11,244 bases of DNA from Egerieimonas sp900552095 (GTDB lineage Bacteria; Bacillota; Clostridia; Lachnospirales; Lachnospiraceae): NCBI GenBank assembly GCA_902469965.1, contig CABREP010000062.1, positions 1-11,244 on the forward strand, written 5' to 3'. Position numbers and translations under genes: made by a program. The notes under the pieces were generated by a model. The model did not search any database. It was not told where the DNA came from and worked only from the letters and a program-made list of their open reading frames with translations. Shown in pieces: positions 5,848-11,244 of the stretch. Numbering within the stretch: the stretch's first letter is position 1; the number at the start of each line of letters is the position of its first letter.

Positions 5848-5867
5848 TCTCCATCCCATGGTGGAGA
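5848..5867 (+). other. attR, right recombination junction
   Basis: The order is TCTCCA (5848-5853), tcc, CA (5857-5858), tgg, TGGAGA (5862-5867). The two 6-base arms are perfect inverted repeats, each three bases from the central CA. The left arm belongs to the element and the right arm is amidase codons. Recombined with attL, the element's ends would form an attP with the same perfect TCTCCA/TGGAGA dyad. Confidence 0.8.
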
Positions 5868-6588
5868 AGATCCGGGAGCCGTATATCAGGGGCGCAGAGA
5901 GAAGGATGACACTCTGCGTCTGGCTCTGGCAGTGGGAGAGATACTGGAAAACAGAGGGGCTGATGTTATTTATACCCGGACAGAGGATGTGTATCAGACG
6001 CCTTTTCAGAAGGCTCAGATTGCCAACAGTGATGGGGCTGATTTCTTCGTGTCTCTTCATCGGAATTCAAGTCCTGTACCCAATCAGTACAGCGGTGTGG
6101 AAACGCTTGTTTTTGATAAAGCAGGGCAGAAACTGGAGATGGCGGAGAATATCGGCGAGGGGACAGAAGAAGCGGGATTTAAAGATCTGGGGGTGAAAGA
6201 AAGACCGGGGCTTGTTGTTCTTCGGAGGACAAAGATGCCGGCTGTTCTTGTGGAAGCGGGATTTATCAACAACGATCAGGATAACCGGCTGTTTGACGAA
6301 CGGTTTGAAGACCTGGCACAGGGGATTGCCGATGGGATTCTGGAGACATTGGATCAGACAGAGGCGGAGGAGCAGAAATATTACAGAGTTCAGACGGGAG
6401 CTTTTACAGTGCGGCAGAATGCGGAACGTATGCTGCAGGAACTGCAGGAAGCAGGATATCCGGCTTTCCTGCTGGCGGAGGACGGATATTATAAGGTGCA
6501 GGTAGGCGCTTATCGGTATCTGAATAATGCGGTTACGATGGAGAGAAGACTGCGCCGGGATGGATACAGCACGATGATTACTGTTTAA
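5856..6588 (+). CDS. N-acetylmuramoyl-L-alanine amidase with SPOR domain, 3' part of the split gene
   Basis: Peptidoglycan hydrolase that cuts between N-acetylmuramic acid and the stem peptide. This piece lacks a start codon; the frame has a stop at 5845-5847 and the first GTG (5932) has no ribosome binding site. Joined to 2003-2034 it gives 253 aa with zinc ligands His11, Glu25 and His78 (SLHRN) and catalytic Glu143 (VEAGF), then a SPOR domain at about 185-253 made of two YYxVQxGA repeats that binds denuded glycan. There is no signal peptide. Length, order and lack of export signal match Bacillus CwlC, the mother-cell lysis amidase made under sigma-K. As the DNA stands the gene is silent; it would work only after the element is removed. 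The alternative is a permanently dead gene, but the absence of other lesions argues against long decay. Confidence 0.9.
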
Positions 6589-6612
6589 CAGCAGGGAAGG
6601 GCGTGGTATAAT
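6584..6612 (+). promoter_or_regulatory. Extended -10 promoter of the YdcF-like gene
   Basis: TGGTATAAT at 6604-6612 is an extended -10 with a perfect hexamer. TTTAAC 17 bases upstream is a poor -35 and overlaps the amidase stop codon. It lies 48 bases before the ATG and allows expression independent of the split amidase. Confidence 0.55.
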
Positions 6613-6659
6613 AAGTACAGGAAGAACTGCGGTTCAAAAAGAAAATACGGGAGGCGCCT

Positions 6660-7271
6660 ATGAAAGAACAGTTTCTGAAACAGTTTACGGACTTTATCTT
6701 TGTAAAAGATCAGCCGAGGGAGGCCGATCTGATCTTTATACCGGGGAACGGCTGGCCGCAGATGGCGGAGCGGGCCGCGGAACTTTACCGGGAAGGATAT
6801 GCTCCGGCGCTGCTTCCCTCAGGAAAACACAGTATTACCAAAGGATCCTTTTCCGGAGTACGGGCGAAGGGAGACAGATACAGAGATACGTATGCCACAG
6901 AATGGGAATTTCTGGCGGATGTACTGAAGAAAAACGGTGTTCCGGAGAAGGATATCCTGCGGGAAGATCAGGCGACTTACACATATGAAAATGCTCTTTT
7001 TTCCCGGAAAGTGACAGACCGGGCTGGAATTGAGGTAAAACGGGGGATTCTCTGCTGTAAGGAAGAGCATGCCAGAAGATGTCTTCTGTATTATCAGCTG
7101 GTGTATCCGGAGGCGGAACTCCTTGTATGCCCTTCCAGTGTGGGGATCAGCCGGGATAACTGGTATCAGACGGAGAAAGGCATCGAGAAAGTGTTAAGTG
7201 AACTGGAGCGGTGCGGAACTCAGTTTCATCAGATCCTGAAAAAGGAAGCAGGATTGTCCGGGACAAAATAG
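6660..7271 (+). CDS. YdcF/DUF218 family protein
   Basis: Protein of 203 aa related to the YdcF/SanA/ElyC (DUF218) superfamily. The family hallmarks are an early strand plus glycine-rich loop (ADLIFIPGNGWPQMAERA), a LLPSGK segment, and the later acidic motif EDQATYTYENALFSRK, followed by a strand and CKEEHARRC. No signal peptide or membrane helix is seen, so it is probably cytoplasmic, unlike ElyC and SanA, which are membrane-anchored. Biochemical roles in the family are poorly settled; a nucleotide-type substrate has been proposed for YdcF. The ATG follows GGGAGG with 5-6 bases. It has its own extended -10 promoter and ends at a strong hairpin terminator shared with the convergent transporter gene. 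Confidence 0.8.
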   Translation: MKEQFLKQFTDFIFVKDQPREADLIFIPGNGWPQMAERAAELYREGYAPALLPSGKHSITKGSFSGVRAKGDRYRDTYATEWEFLADVLKKNGVPEKDILREDQATYTYENALFSRKVTDRAGIEVKRGILCCKEEHARRCLLYYQLVYPEAELLVCPSSVGISRDNWYQTEKGIEKVLSELERCGTQFHQILKKEAGLSGTK

Positions 7272-7328
7272 GAAAGAAGGTGCCCACGGAGCCATAGAGG
7301 ACTTCGTGGGCACCTTCTTTCAGTTTTT
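7272..7328. terminator. Bidirectional terminator between convergent genes
   Basis: A perfect 17-bp stem, GAAAGAAGGTGCCCACG (7272-7288) with its complement at 7305-7321, and a 16-base loop. The plus strand continues AGTTTTTTATTC, a good T-tract for the YdcF-like gene. The minus strand continues CTATTTTG, weaker but adequate for the transporter gene ending at 7328. Confidence 0.88.
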
Positions 7329-8608
7329 TATTCTTCAGAGCTTTCTTCTTTTGGCTCCGGCAGATAGATATGTACCTGCTCAATCCGTTTTTTGGCTACT
7401 GTTTCCACTACCAGCTTGATCCCGTCCGGCGTGATTGCCGATTCGCCGGGAACCGGAAGACGATCCAGCTGTTCGATGATATATCCTCCGATGGAATCGT
7501 AATCCTCGGATTCCAGGCCGGTGTGAAGAATTTCATTCAGGTCATCCAGTTTTGCAGAACCGAGGGCACGGTATTCGCGGCCGGGAATCAGTTCTGTCAG
7601 TATTTCTTCTTCCTCCCCGTCGTATTCGTCCCGGATTTCCCCGACGATCTCTTCCAGAAGATCCTCCAGTGTGATCAGGCCGGCGGTAGCGCCGTATTCG
7701 TCCAGCACGATCGCAAAATTATTGGACTGCTGGCGCATATCCAGGAGAAGCTCGGAAGTGTTTTTGTGTTCGTAGGTAAAATAAGGCTCACGCAGAAGGC
7801 TGCGCAGGCAAAACGGTGTTCTCTGTTCTGCCATGAGGAGATCTTTGACATTGAGCACTCCGATCACATTATCGATGTCGCCGTCAAAGACAGGATAACG
7901 GGTATAGGTTTCTTTTCGAATCGTTTTCATCAGATCCTCAAGAGAACTTTCCACATCGAGAAAACACATATCGATCCGGGGAACCATCACATCCTTTGCC
8001 TGGGAATCTCCGAAATCGAACACATTGTAGATCATCTGCTTTTCTTCTTTTTCAATCACACCGTCCTCGTGGCTTACATCTACGATCGTCCGCAGCTCAT
8101 TCTCCGTCATGGTGCGGTTTTTCGCGTTGGGGTCTACCCGGAGCAGAAAGAGCACGCCATTGGAGAGTTTGTTGACCAGGAAGATGACCGGAGTTAAAAG
8201 TTTCATCAGTCCGTAGATGACAGGCGCATAGAAGAGCGCCAGCCGGTCCGGATTGACGGTGGCCACTGTTTTCGGTGTGATCTCCCCGAAGATCAGGATC
8301 AGAAGGGTAAGGATACCGGTTCCGATACCTACTGCCTGGCTGCCGAGCACTTCTGTAGTCAGTGTGGTCATCAGGGCGGAGGCGGAAATATTTACAATGT
8401 TATTTCCGATCAGGATAGTGCTGAGCATCTTTCCGGAATTTTCCACCACTTTCAAAAGGGTTTTGGCCTTTCGGCTTCCTTCTTCAGCAAGGCTCAGGAT
8501 ATGGATACGGTTACAGGTAGTAAGGGATGTTTCCGCAGAAGAAAAAAATGCGGAAAGTCCAATTAGGACAAGTATCACCACAAGTTGGGCGACGTCACTG
8601 GGATCCAA
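7328..8608 (-). CDS. DUF21-CBS-CorC_HlyC membrane protein (CNNM/CorC-type ion transporter)
   Basis: Integral membrane protein of 426 aa, often annotated as hemolysin-family protein and now linked to magnesium export by the CNNM/CorC family. The DUF21 transmembrane domain covers about 1-190 (FFSSAETSLT, then IFGEITPKT), a CBS pair about 200-325 (VPRIDM, TRYPVFDGDIDNVIGVLNVKDLL, LDEYGATAGLITLEDLLEEIVGEI), and a CorC_HlyC domain about 340-415 that ends before an acidic tail. All parts have their usual order and length. The start is TTG at 8608, the first codon after AGGAG with a 9-base spacing; there is no better ATG. It is transcribed divergently from the repeat surface protein and convergent with the YdcF-like gene. 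Confidence 0.93.
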   Translation of the reverse strand: MDPSDVAQLVVILVLIGLSAFFSSAETSLTTCNRIHILSLAEEGSRKAKTLLKVVENSGKMLSTILIGNNIVNISASALMTTLTTEVLGSQAVGIGTGILTLLILIFGEITPKTVATVNPDRLALFYAPVIYGLMKLLTPVIFLVNKLSNGVLFLLRVDPNAKNRTMTENELRTIVDVSHEDGVIEKEEKQMIYNVFDFGDSQAKDVMVPRIDMCFLDVESSLEDLMKTIRKETYTRYPVFDGDIDNVIGVLNVKDLLMAEQRTPFCLRSLLREPYFTYEHKNTSELLLDMRQQSNNFAIVLDEYGATAGLITLEDLLEEIVGEIRDEYDGEEEEILTELIPGREYRALGSAKLDDLNEILHTGLESEDYDSIGGYIIEQLDRLPVPGESAITPDGIKLVVETVAKKRIEQVHIYLPEPKEESSEE

Positions 8609-8645
8609 ATAAATTCACTCCTTTTTCTTGAAAATTATAAGAGAA

Positions 8646-8674
8646 AATATACAAGATTTTTATGAAAATTGCAA
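8646..8674 (-). promoter_or_regulatory. Probable promoter of the CorC-type transporter
   Basis: On the minus strand, TTGCAA (8674-8669), 17 bases, and TATATT (8651-8646). TG directly precedes the -10. It lies about 37 bases before the TTG start. A second TATAAT further downstream lacks a matching -35. Confidence 0.5.
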
Positions 8675-8713
8675 GGGAAAAACAAAGATTCCCGGGAAAA
8701 TCTAATTTAGGGG

Positions 8714-8742
8714 TGTCGAATTATAAAGAAATATGATATAAT
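8714..8742 (+). promoter_or_regulatory. Extended -10 promoter of the surface protein, with 0A-box-like core
   Basis: TGATATAAT at 8734-8742 is an extended -10 with a perfect hexamer. In the -35 position, 17 bases upstream, is TGTCGA rather than TTGACA. The bases TGTCGAA at 8714-8720 match the seven-base core of the Spo0A binding box (TGTCGAA), so Spo0A could act here. The 5' leader is about 80 bases and contains a possible 14-codon ORF at 8770-8814. Confidence 0.55.
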
Positions 8743-8828
8743 GGCTACCAGACCCGTATCAAGGAGGGAATGCGGCAGAAGAATTTTCCGCAGTATTCCG
8801 CCACAATCATGTAAGTGAGGTGTGAGAA

Positions 8829-10097
8829 GTGAAAGAGCATAAAATGCTGCGCAAAAGAAGCAGAGCTCTTGGCCTGCTCATGTCTCTCACCATGCTGGCT
8901 GCGGCCGTTCCGGTCCAGGCAGCGCCGGGTGAAGAAGAGCAGCTTAAAGAGCCGAAGTCTGTTTACTTAGACGGGGATGTCTCAGAGGAGATCAAAGAGG
9001 CGGAACTGGAAGAGTTGTATGCAGACTCTGAAAAAGACCAGGAGAAGAAACGCAGAAAAGATGGGGAAGGCACTTCTGTTGAAAATGCGGTGCACACTTT
9101 TGAAAAGGCACAGAAACTGACAGAAGGGTATGGAACGATTTATATCTGCGGCACGGTTACTGTTTCGCAGGACAGTACCTGGTATCTCACCGATGAAGTA
9201 ACAATTAAACGGGCCGAATCTTTCAGTGAAACGCTGATCCGTGTGAAGGAGGGAGCAGTGCTCACTCTGGTCAACAGCAGTCTTCCCCGGGAAGAAATTG
9301 AGGTTGAGCCGGAGGGAAGTCTGCAGAAACTGACGCCGGAGGAGTATGAGGAGCTGAAAGAAGAGCAGGAAAAACCGGAAGCGACCGTGACGCCGGAACC
9401 GACAAAGGAACCGGAAGCGACCGTGACGCCGGAACCGACAAAGGAGCCGGAAGCGACTGTGACACCGGAGCCGACGAAGGAACCGGAAGCGACCGTGACA
9501 CCGGAGCCGACGAAGGAGCCGGAAGCGACTGTGACGCCGGAGCCGACAAAGGAGCCGGAAGCAGCGGAAACACCGGATATCACTGACGAAGAGAAGGAAG
9601 AAATTCTGGCCGGAAGAGGCATGGTACAGTTTTTTGCTCTGCGGGAAGCCGGATCGGATGCTGATTCCCGGGATTTGGGAGAAGAGACAGATGAGCTGGT
9701 CATGGGAGACACGGCAAAGCTGGATGATTCTATTCCGGGGGCGGATGAGGCGGCGCTGAAATCCATCGCGGGCGGGACCATTCTCGTAGGCGGCGGAGAT
9801 AATCTCTATCAGGGCAGCGGCAAGGTTCCGGATAAAAACGGAAATACAGCCGGCAAAGAGGAGCAGGGAACAATCTCCTCAGGGGGAAGCGCATCCGGGT
9901 CTTCTTCCGGAAATAAAGTTACGGGAACATCTGTCAGCCAGAATAAAAAACCGCAGACAGATAAGCCGGATACGGTAATTCCCAAAACAAACGATTCTAC
10001 AACGGTTACGCCGTATATTATTCTCGGCGTGGGATCGCTGGTACTGCTCATTGTTTTCGGTATTATGTACTTCATTGTGAAAAGAAAAAAGAAATAA
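8829..10097 (+). CDS. Secreted repeat protein with C-terminal membrane/sorting-like anchor
   Basis: Cell-surface protein of 422 aa. Residues 1-31 are a signal peptide with a basic start (LRKRSR), a hydrophobic core and an AxA-type end near VQA-AP. Residues about 70-150 resemble the opening of beta-helix surface proteins (GTSVENAVHTFEKAQKL, IYICGTVTVS, TIKRAESFSETLIRVKEGA). Residues 184-243 are five identical 12-residue Pro/Thr/Glu units (EATVTPEPTKEP), probably a stalk. A Ser/Gly-rich stretch follows. The end is IPKTND, a hydrophobic helix and KRKKK, the layout of a sortase signal but with N where LPXTG has G. It may be sortase-anchored or just membrane-held. GTG at 8829 follows GAGG; ATG at 8844 is a possible alternative start. 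Function is unknown, perhaps adhesion or a wall spacer. Confidence 0.8.
   Translation: MKEHKMLRKRSRALGLLMSLTMLAAAVPVQAAPGEEEQLKEPKSVYLDGDVSEEIKEAELEELYADSEKDQEKKRRKDGEGTSVENAVHTFEKAQKLTEGYGTIYICGTVTVSQDSTWYLTDEVTIKRAESFSETLIRVKEGAVLTLVNSSLPREEIEVEPEGSLQKLTPEEYEELKEEQEKPEATVTPEPTKEPEATVTPEPTKEPEATVTPEPTKEPEATVTPEPTKEPEATVTPEPTKEPEAAETPDITDEEKEEILAGRGMVQFFALREAGSDADSRDLGEETDELVMGDTAKLDDSIPGADEAALKSIAGGTILVGGGDNLYQGSGKVPDKNGNTAGKEEQGTISSGGSASGSSSGNKVTGTSVSQNKKPQTDKPDTVIPKTNDSTTVTPYIILGVGSLVLLIVFGIMYFIVKRKKK
9378..9557 (+). repeat. Five 36-bp tandem repeats coding for a Pro-Glu-Thr stalk
   Basis: Five head-to-tail 36-bp units begin at 9378, 9414, 9450, 9486 and 9522, followed by a degenerate start of a sixth. 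They encode identical 12-residue units. The few differences between copies are synonymous third-position changes such as gaa/gag and acg/aca, showing selection on the protein with copy number likely to vary by slippage. Confidence 0.93.
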
Positions 10098-10109
10098 CAG
10101 CTTCTGTTT

Positions 10110-10140
10110 AGGGCATCTTCCCCAAAAGGGAAGGTGCCCT
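10110..10140 (+). terminator. Hairpin after the surface protein gene
   Basis: AGGGCATCTTCCC (10110-10122) pairs with GGGAAGGTGCCCT (10128-10140) over 13 bp with one G-T pair and a CAAAA loop. It lies 12 bases after the stop. The following GAATCAGTTTCC has almost no T-tract, so it may be a weak terminator or an RNA-stabilising stem. Confidence 0.5.
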
Positions 10141-10220
10141 GAATCAGTTTCCGGAGATGAAAAGAAAAGTCCGTATAAAGAAGAAAGTTTTGGCATATGA
10201 TTCTTTAGGAGGGATTGCAG

Positions 10221-10601
10221 ATGGACAAAATAAAGGAGCAGATACCAAAAGGCATGAAGGTATTAAAAGCCCTAATCTTTTCTTATCTTGTGACAGGAAT
10301 CAGCCTGCTGATCCTGGCGGTTTTGCTGTATAAGCTGGATCTGGGAGAGGGACAGATTACGGCGGGGATTGTGATCATCTATATTCTGTCCTGCTTTTTC
10401 GGCGGATTTTTACTGGGCAGGCAGGCGGAGAGCCGAAGATTTCTCTGGGGACTGGTTCTGGGCGGGGTGTATTTTCTGCTTCTGCTCTTGATTTCCGGGC
10501 TCCTGGAACCGGGAAATCTGGCCGGAGGCAAAACGATGCTGACGTCCCTGTTTCTGTGTCTGGGAGGAGGAATGCTGGGAGGAATGCTGGCGGGAAGCTG
10601 A
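10221..10601 (+). CDS. TIGR04086-like four-helix membrane protein
   Basis: Small integral membrane protein of about 126 aa with four hydrophobic helices, roughly 18-38, 48-66, 74-94 and 104-124, and glycine-rich turns (FFGGFLLGRQAE, LGGGMLGGMLAGS at the end). Size, topology and position just upstream of the SCIFF precursor fit the TIGR04086 family, which I recall as a frequent SCIFF neighbour; its role is unknown. Start choice: ATG 10221 lies 8-9 bases after GGAGG, while the in-frame TTG at 10215 is too close to it. The following gene has its own promoter, so this need not be cotranscribed with scfA. Confidence 0.75.
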   Translation: MDKIKEQIPKGMKVLKALIFSYLVTGISLLILAVLLYKLDLGEGQITAGIVIIYILSCFFGGFLLGRQAESRRFLWGLVLGGVYFLLLLLISGLLEPGNLAGGKTMLTSLFLCLGGGMLGGMLAGS

Positions 10602-10651
10602 GAAACGTGAGAAGGAGGAAAGGGAAAACTGGGATTTCCTGCAAAAAAGAC

Positions 10652-10680
10652 TTTAAAAACAGGAAGGGGTATGGTATAAT
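10652..10680 (+). promoter_or_regulatory. Extended -10 promoter of scfA
   Basis: TTTAAA (10652-10657), 17 bases, and TATAAT (10675-10680) preceded by TGG, giving an extended -10. It ends 33 bases before the scfA ATG, with AGGAGG in the leader. This suggests strong expression of the short precursor. Confidence 0.7.
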
Positions 10681-10713
10681 GATTCACAGCAAAACAACCA
10701 AGGAGGAGAAAAA

Positions 10714-10857
10714 ATGAAGCATATCAAAACTTTAAATACAAAGAGCTTACAGAACACAGTAAAAAAAGGTGGTTGCGGTGAATGCCAGACTTCCTGCCAG
10801 TCCGCATGTAAGACATCCTGTACAGTAGGAAATCAGACCTGCGAACATAGCAAATAA
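10714..10857 (+). CDS. scfA: Six-cysteine ranthipeptide SCIFF precursor
   Basis: Precursor peptide of 47 aa. The leader MKHIKTLNTKSLQNTVKK is followed by the core, with cysteines at 21, 24, 28, 32, 36 and 43 (CGECQTSCQSACKTSCTVGN). This is the SCIFF family pattern of six cysteines in about 45 residues, almost universal in Clostridia. The radical-SAM partner makes thioether bonds; in the Clostridium thermocellum relative CteA the link joins Cys32 and Thr37, and both residues occur at the same positions here. AGGAGG lies 7 bases before the ATG. The maturase gene follows after a hairpin. Ranthipeptides have been linked to quorum-type signalling in some clostridia, but the role here is unknown. 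Confidence 0.96.
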   Translation: MKHIKTLNTKSLQNTVKKGGCGECQTSCQSACKTSCTVGNQTCEHSK

Positions 10858-10879
10858 GGAGCTGTTATCCGTAAATAGC

Positions 10880-10909
10880 AAGCAGCGGTGGAAAAACCGC
10901 TGCTTTTCT
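10880..10909 (+). terminator. Hairpin attenuator between scfA and scfB
   Basis: AAGCAGCGGT (10880-10889) and ACCGCTGCTT (10896-10905) form a perfect 10-bp stem with a GGAAAA loop, followed by TTTCTT. It is a plausible partial terminator that would make more precursor mRNA than maturase mRNA, a common layout for peptide-maturase pairs. Confidence 0.75.
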
Positions 10910-10983
10910 TCGTATTACTGTAAGAGAGACTCTCTAATAATAGGAAGAAAAAATTCATTATACATAGTAAAAGGAGTACAGTT

Positions 10984-11244
10984 ATGGTTCATTTGTATCA
11001 GAATAATGGCTATAATATGGTGCTGGATGTGAACAGCGGTTCTGTCCATGTGGTTGATGAGCTGGTCTACCAGGCGATCTCTCTTCTGAAAGAAGGAAAA
11101 AAAGAGGAAGAGATTGCCGGACTTCTGACTGCCTGGGGGGCGGGAGAAGTGGAGGAAGCGCTGGAAGAGTGCCGGGAATTAAAAGAGGCCGGAATGCTGT
11201 TTACTGAAGACGTCTATGAAAATGCCATTGATTTATTTAAAGAG
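10984..11244 (+). CDS. scfB: SCIFF maturase (radical SAM), N-terminal part
   Basis: The first 87 codons of the thioether-forming SCIFF maturase; the gene runs off the window. The visible part, starting MVHLYQNNGYNMVLDVNSGS, is the small N-terminal domain of the RRE/PqqD-like fold that binds the precursor leader: VVDELVYQAISLL, then two helices and a loop. The radical-SAM CxxxCxxC motif and the SPASM cluster domain lie beyond the edge. AAGGAG stands 7 bases before the ATG. The call rests on this N-terminus together with the scfA gene immediately upstream. Confidence 0.93.
   Translation, partial: MVHLYQNNGYNMVLDVNSGSVHVVDELVYQAISLLKEGKKEEEIAGLLTAWGAGEVEEALEECRELKEAGMLFTEDVYENAIDLFKE

Larger units (their letters stand above)
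2035..5858 (+). mobile_element. 3.82-kb serine-recombinase element inserted in the amidase gene (skin-like)
   Basis: The insert spans 3824 bp from just after the left CA to the end of the right CA. It encodes a serine recombinase, an XRE-S24 repressor, a 31-aa protein, a second XRE regulator, a Spo0A-C protein and a 45-aa basic protein. There are no conjugation, capsid or packaging genes, so it cannot move by itself between cells by any route visible here. Deleting it restores a complete amidase frame. Its length is not a multiple of three, so the interruption fully disrupts the gene. The content (recombinase, lysogeny-type repressors, small genes next to attR) resembles a reduced prophage or a developmentally excised intervening element such as skin in sigK. 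Whether it still excises is inferred, not shown. Confidence 0.85.

Noticed and set aside
5804..6196. 130-aa open frame overlapping the amidase in another frame
   Set aside because: The amidase frame carries clear catalytic motifs, while this frame gives an unstructured Arg/Trp-rich translation.
5932..6588. Amidase beginning at GTG 5932 as a complete gene
   Set aside because: There is no ribosome binding site, and the first zinc ligands (His, Glu) lie upstream in the same open frame, so this start would give a dead enzyme. The true start is at 2003 across the element.
7370..8197. 275-aa open frame on the plus strand
   Set aside because: It is antisense to the well-supported CBS-domain transporter; its composition is that of a reverse-complement shadow.
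8770..8814. 14-codon leader peptide MRQKNFPQYSATIM upstream of the surface protein
   Set aside because: AGGAGG is only about 3 bases from its ATG, and there is no run of regulatory codons or attenuator hairpin; support is too weak to list as a gene.
9378..9557. CRISPR array
   Set aside because: The 36-bp units are directly adjacent with no spacers, lie within a reading frame and encode a 12-residue protein repeat.
9140..9781. 213-aa Ser/Val-rich repeat ORF on the minus strand
   Set aside because: It is the mirror of the 36-bp repeats in the surface protein gene, without a start signal.

Overview
The window looks like chromosomal DNA from a spore-forming Lachnospiraceae-type Clostridia. Three things point there: the six-cysteine SCIFF ranthipeptide cassette at the right edge, strong AGGAGG-type ribosome binding sites, and frequent TTG starts. 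Gene families are called from residues read by eye; no database search was possible.

Layout. (1) Bases 119-1882, minus strand: a PAP2-family membrane phosphatase and a diacylglycerol-kinase-family lipid kinase, each with its own recognisable promoter. (2) Bases 2003-6588: one gene for a cytoplasmic, CwlC-like N-acetylmuramoyl-L-alanine amidase (Amidase_3 plus SPOR), split by an inserted element of about 3.82 kb. The first 32 bases of the amidase lie at 2003-2034 and the rest at 5857-6588. The insert carries a serine recombinase, a LexA/CI-like repressor, a 31-aa ORF, a second XRE regulator, a stand-alone Spo0A DNA-binding-domain protein and a 45-aa basic protein. (3) Bases 6660-8608: a YdcF/DUF218 protein convergent with a DUF21-CBS-CorC transporter, with a strong shared hairpin between them. 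(4) Bases 8829-10097: a secreted or wall-linked repeat protein. (5) Bases 10221-11244: a TIGR04086-like membrane protein, the SCIFF precursor scfA and the start of its radical-SAM maturase scfB.

Main result. Removing 2035-5858 joins the two amidase pieces exactly in frame. This gives a 253-aa protein whose N-terminus reads MAYKIAVDAG-HGGEDPGAV, with every Amidase_3 zinc and catalytic residue present. The junctions share a CA dinucleotide, and TGGAGA arms lie three bases away in three of the four half-sites, as expected for a serine recombinase. The amidase's own ATG and ribosome binding site run in frame into the recombinase. No other ATG, GTG or TTG lies between the left junction and the catalytic serine, so the recombinase should lose its start codon once the element leaves. 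Upstream of that ATG is a good match to a sigma-K promoter (AC, 17 bases, CATATGCT).

Inferred circuit. In the mother cell, sigma-K would drive the recombinase through the amidase's start. The recombinase would excise the element, rebuild the mother-cell lytic amidase under the same promoter, and shut off its own synthesis. This resembles the skin element in sigK, but with a different target gene and a cargo that includes a Spo0A-like DNA-binding domain. The sequence shows the split, the frame and the junctions directly. Excision, its timing and sigma-K control are inference.
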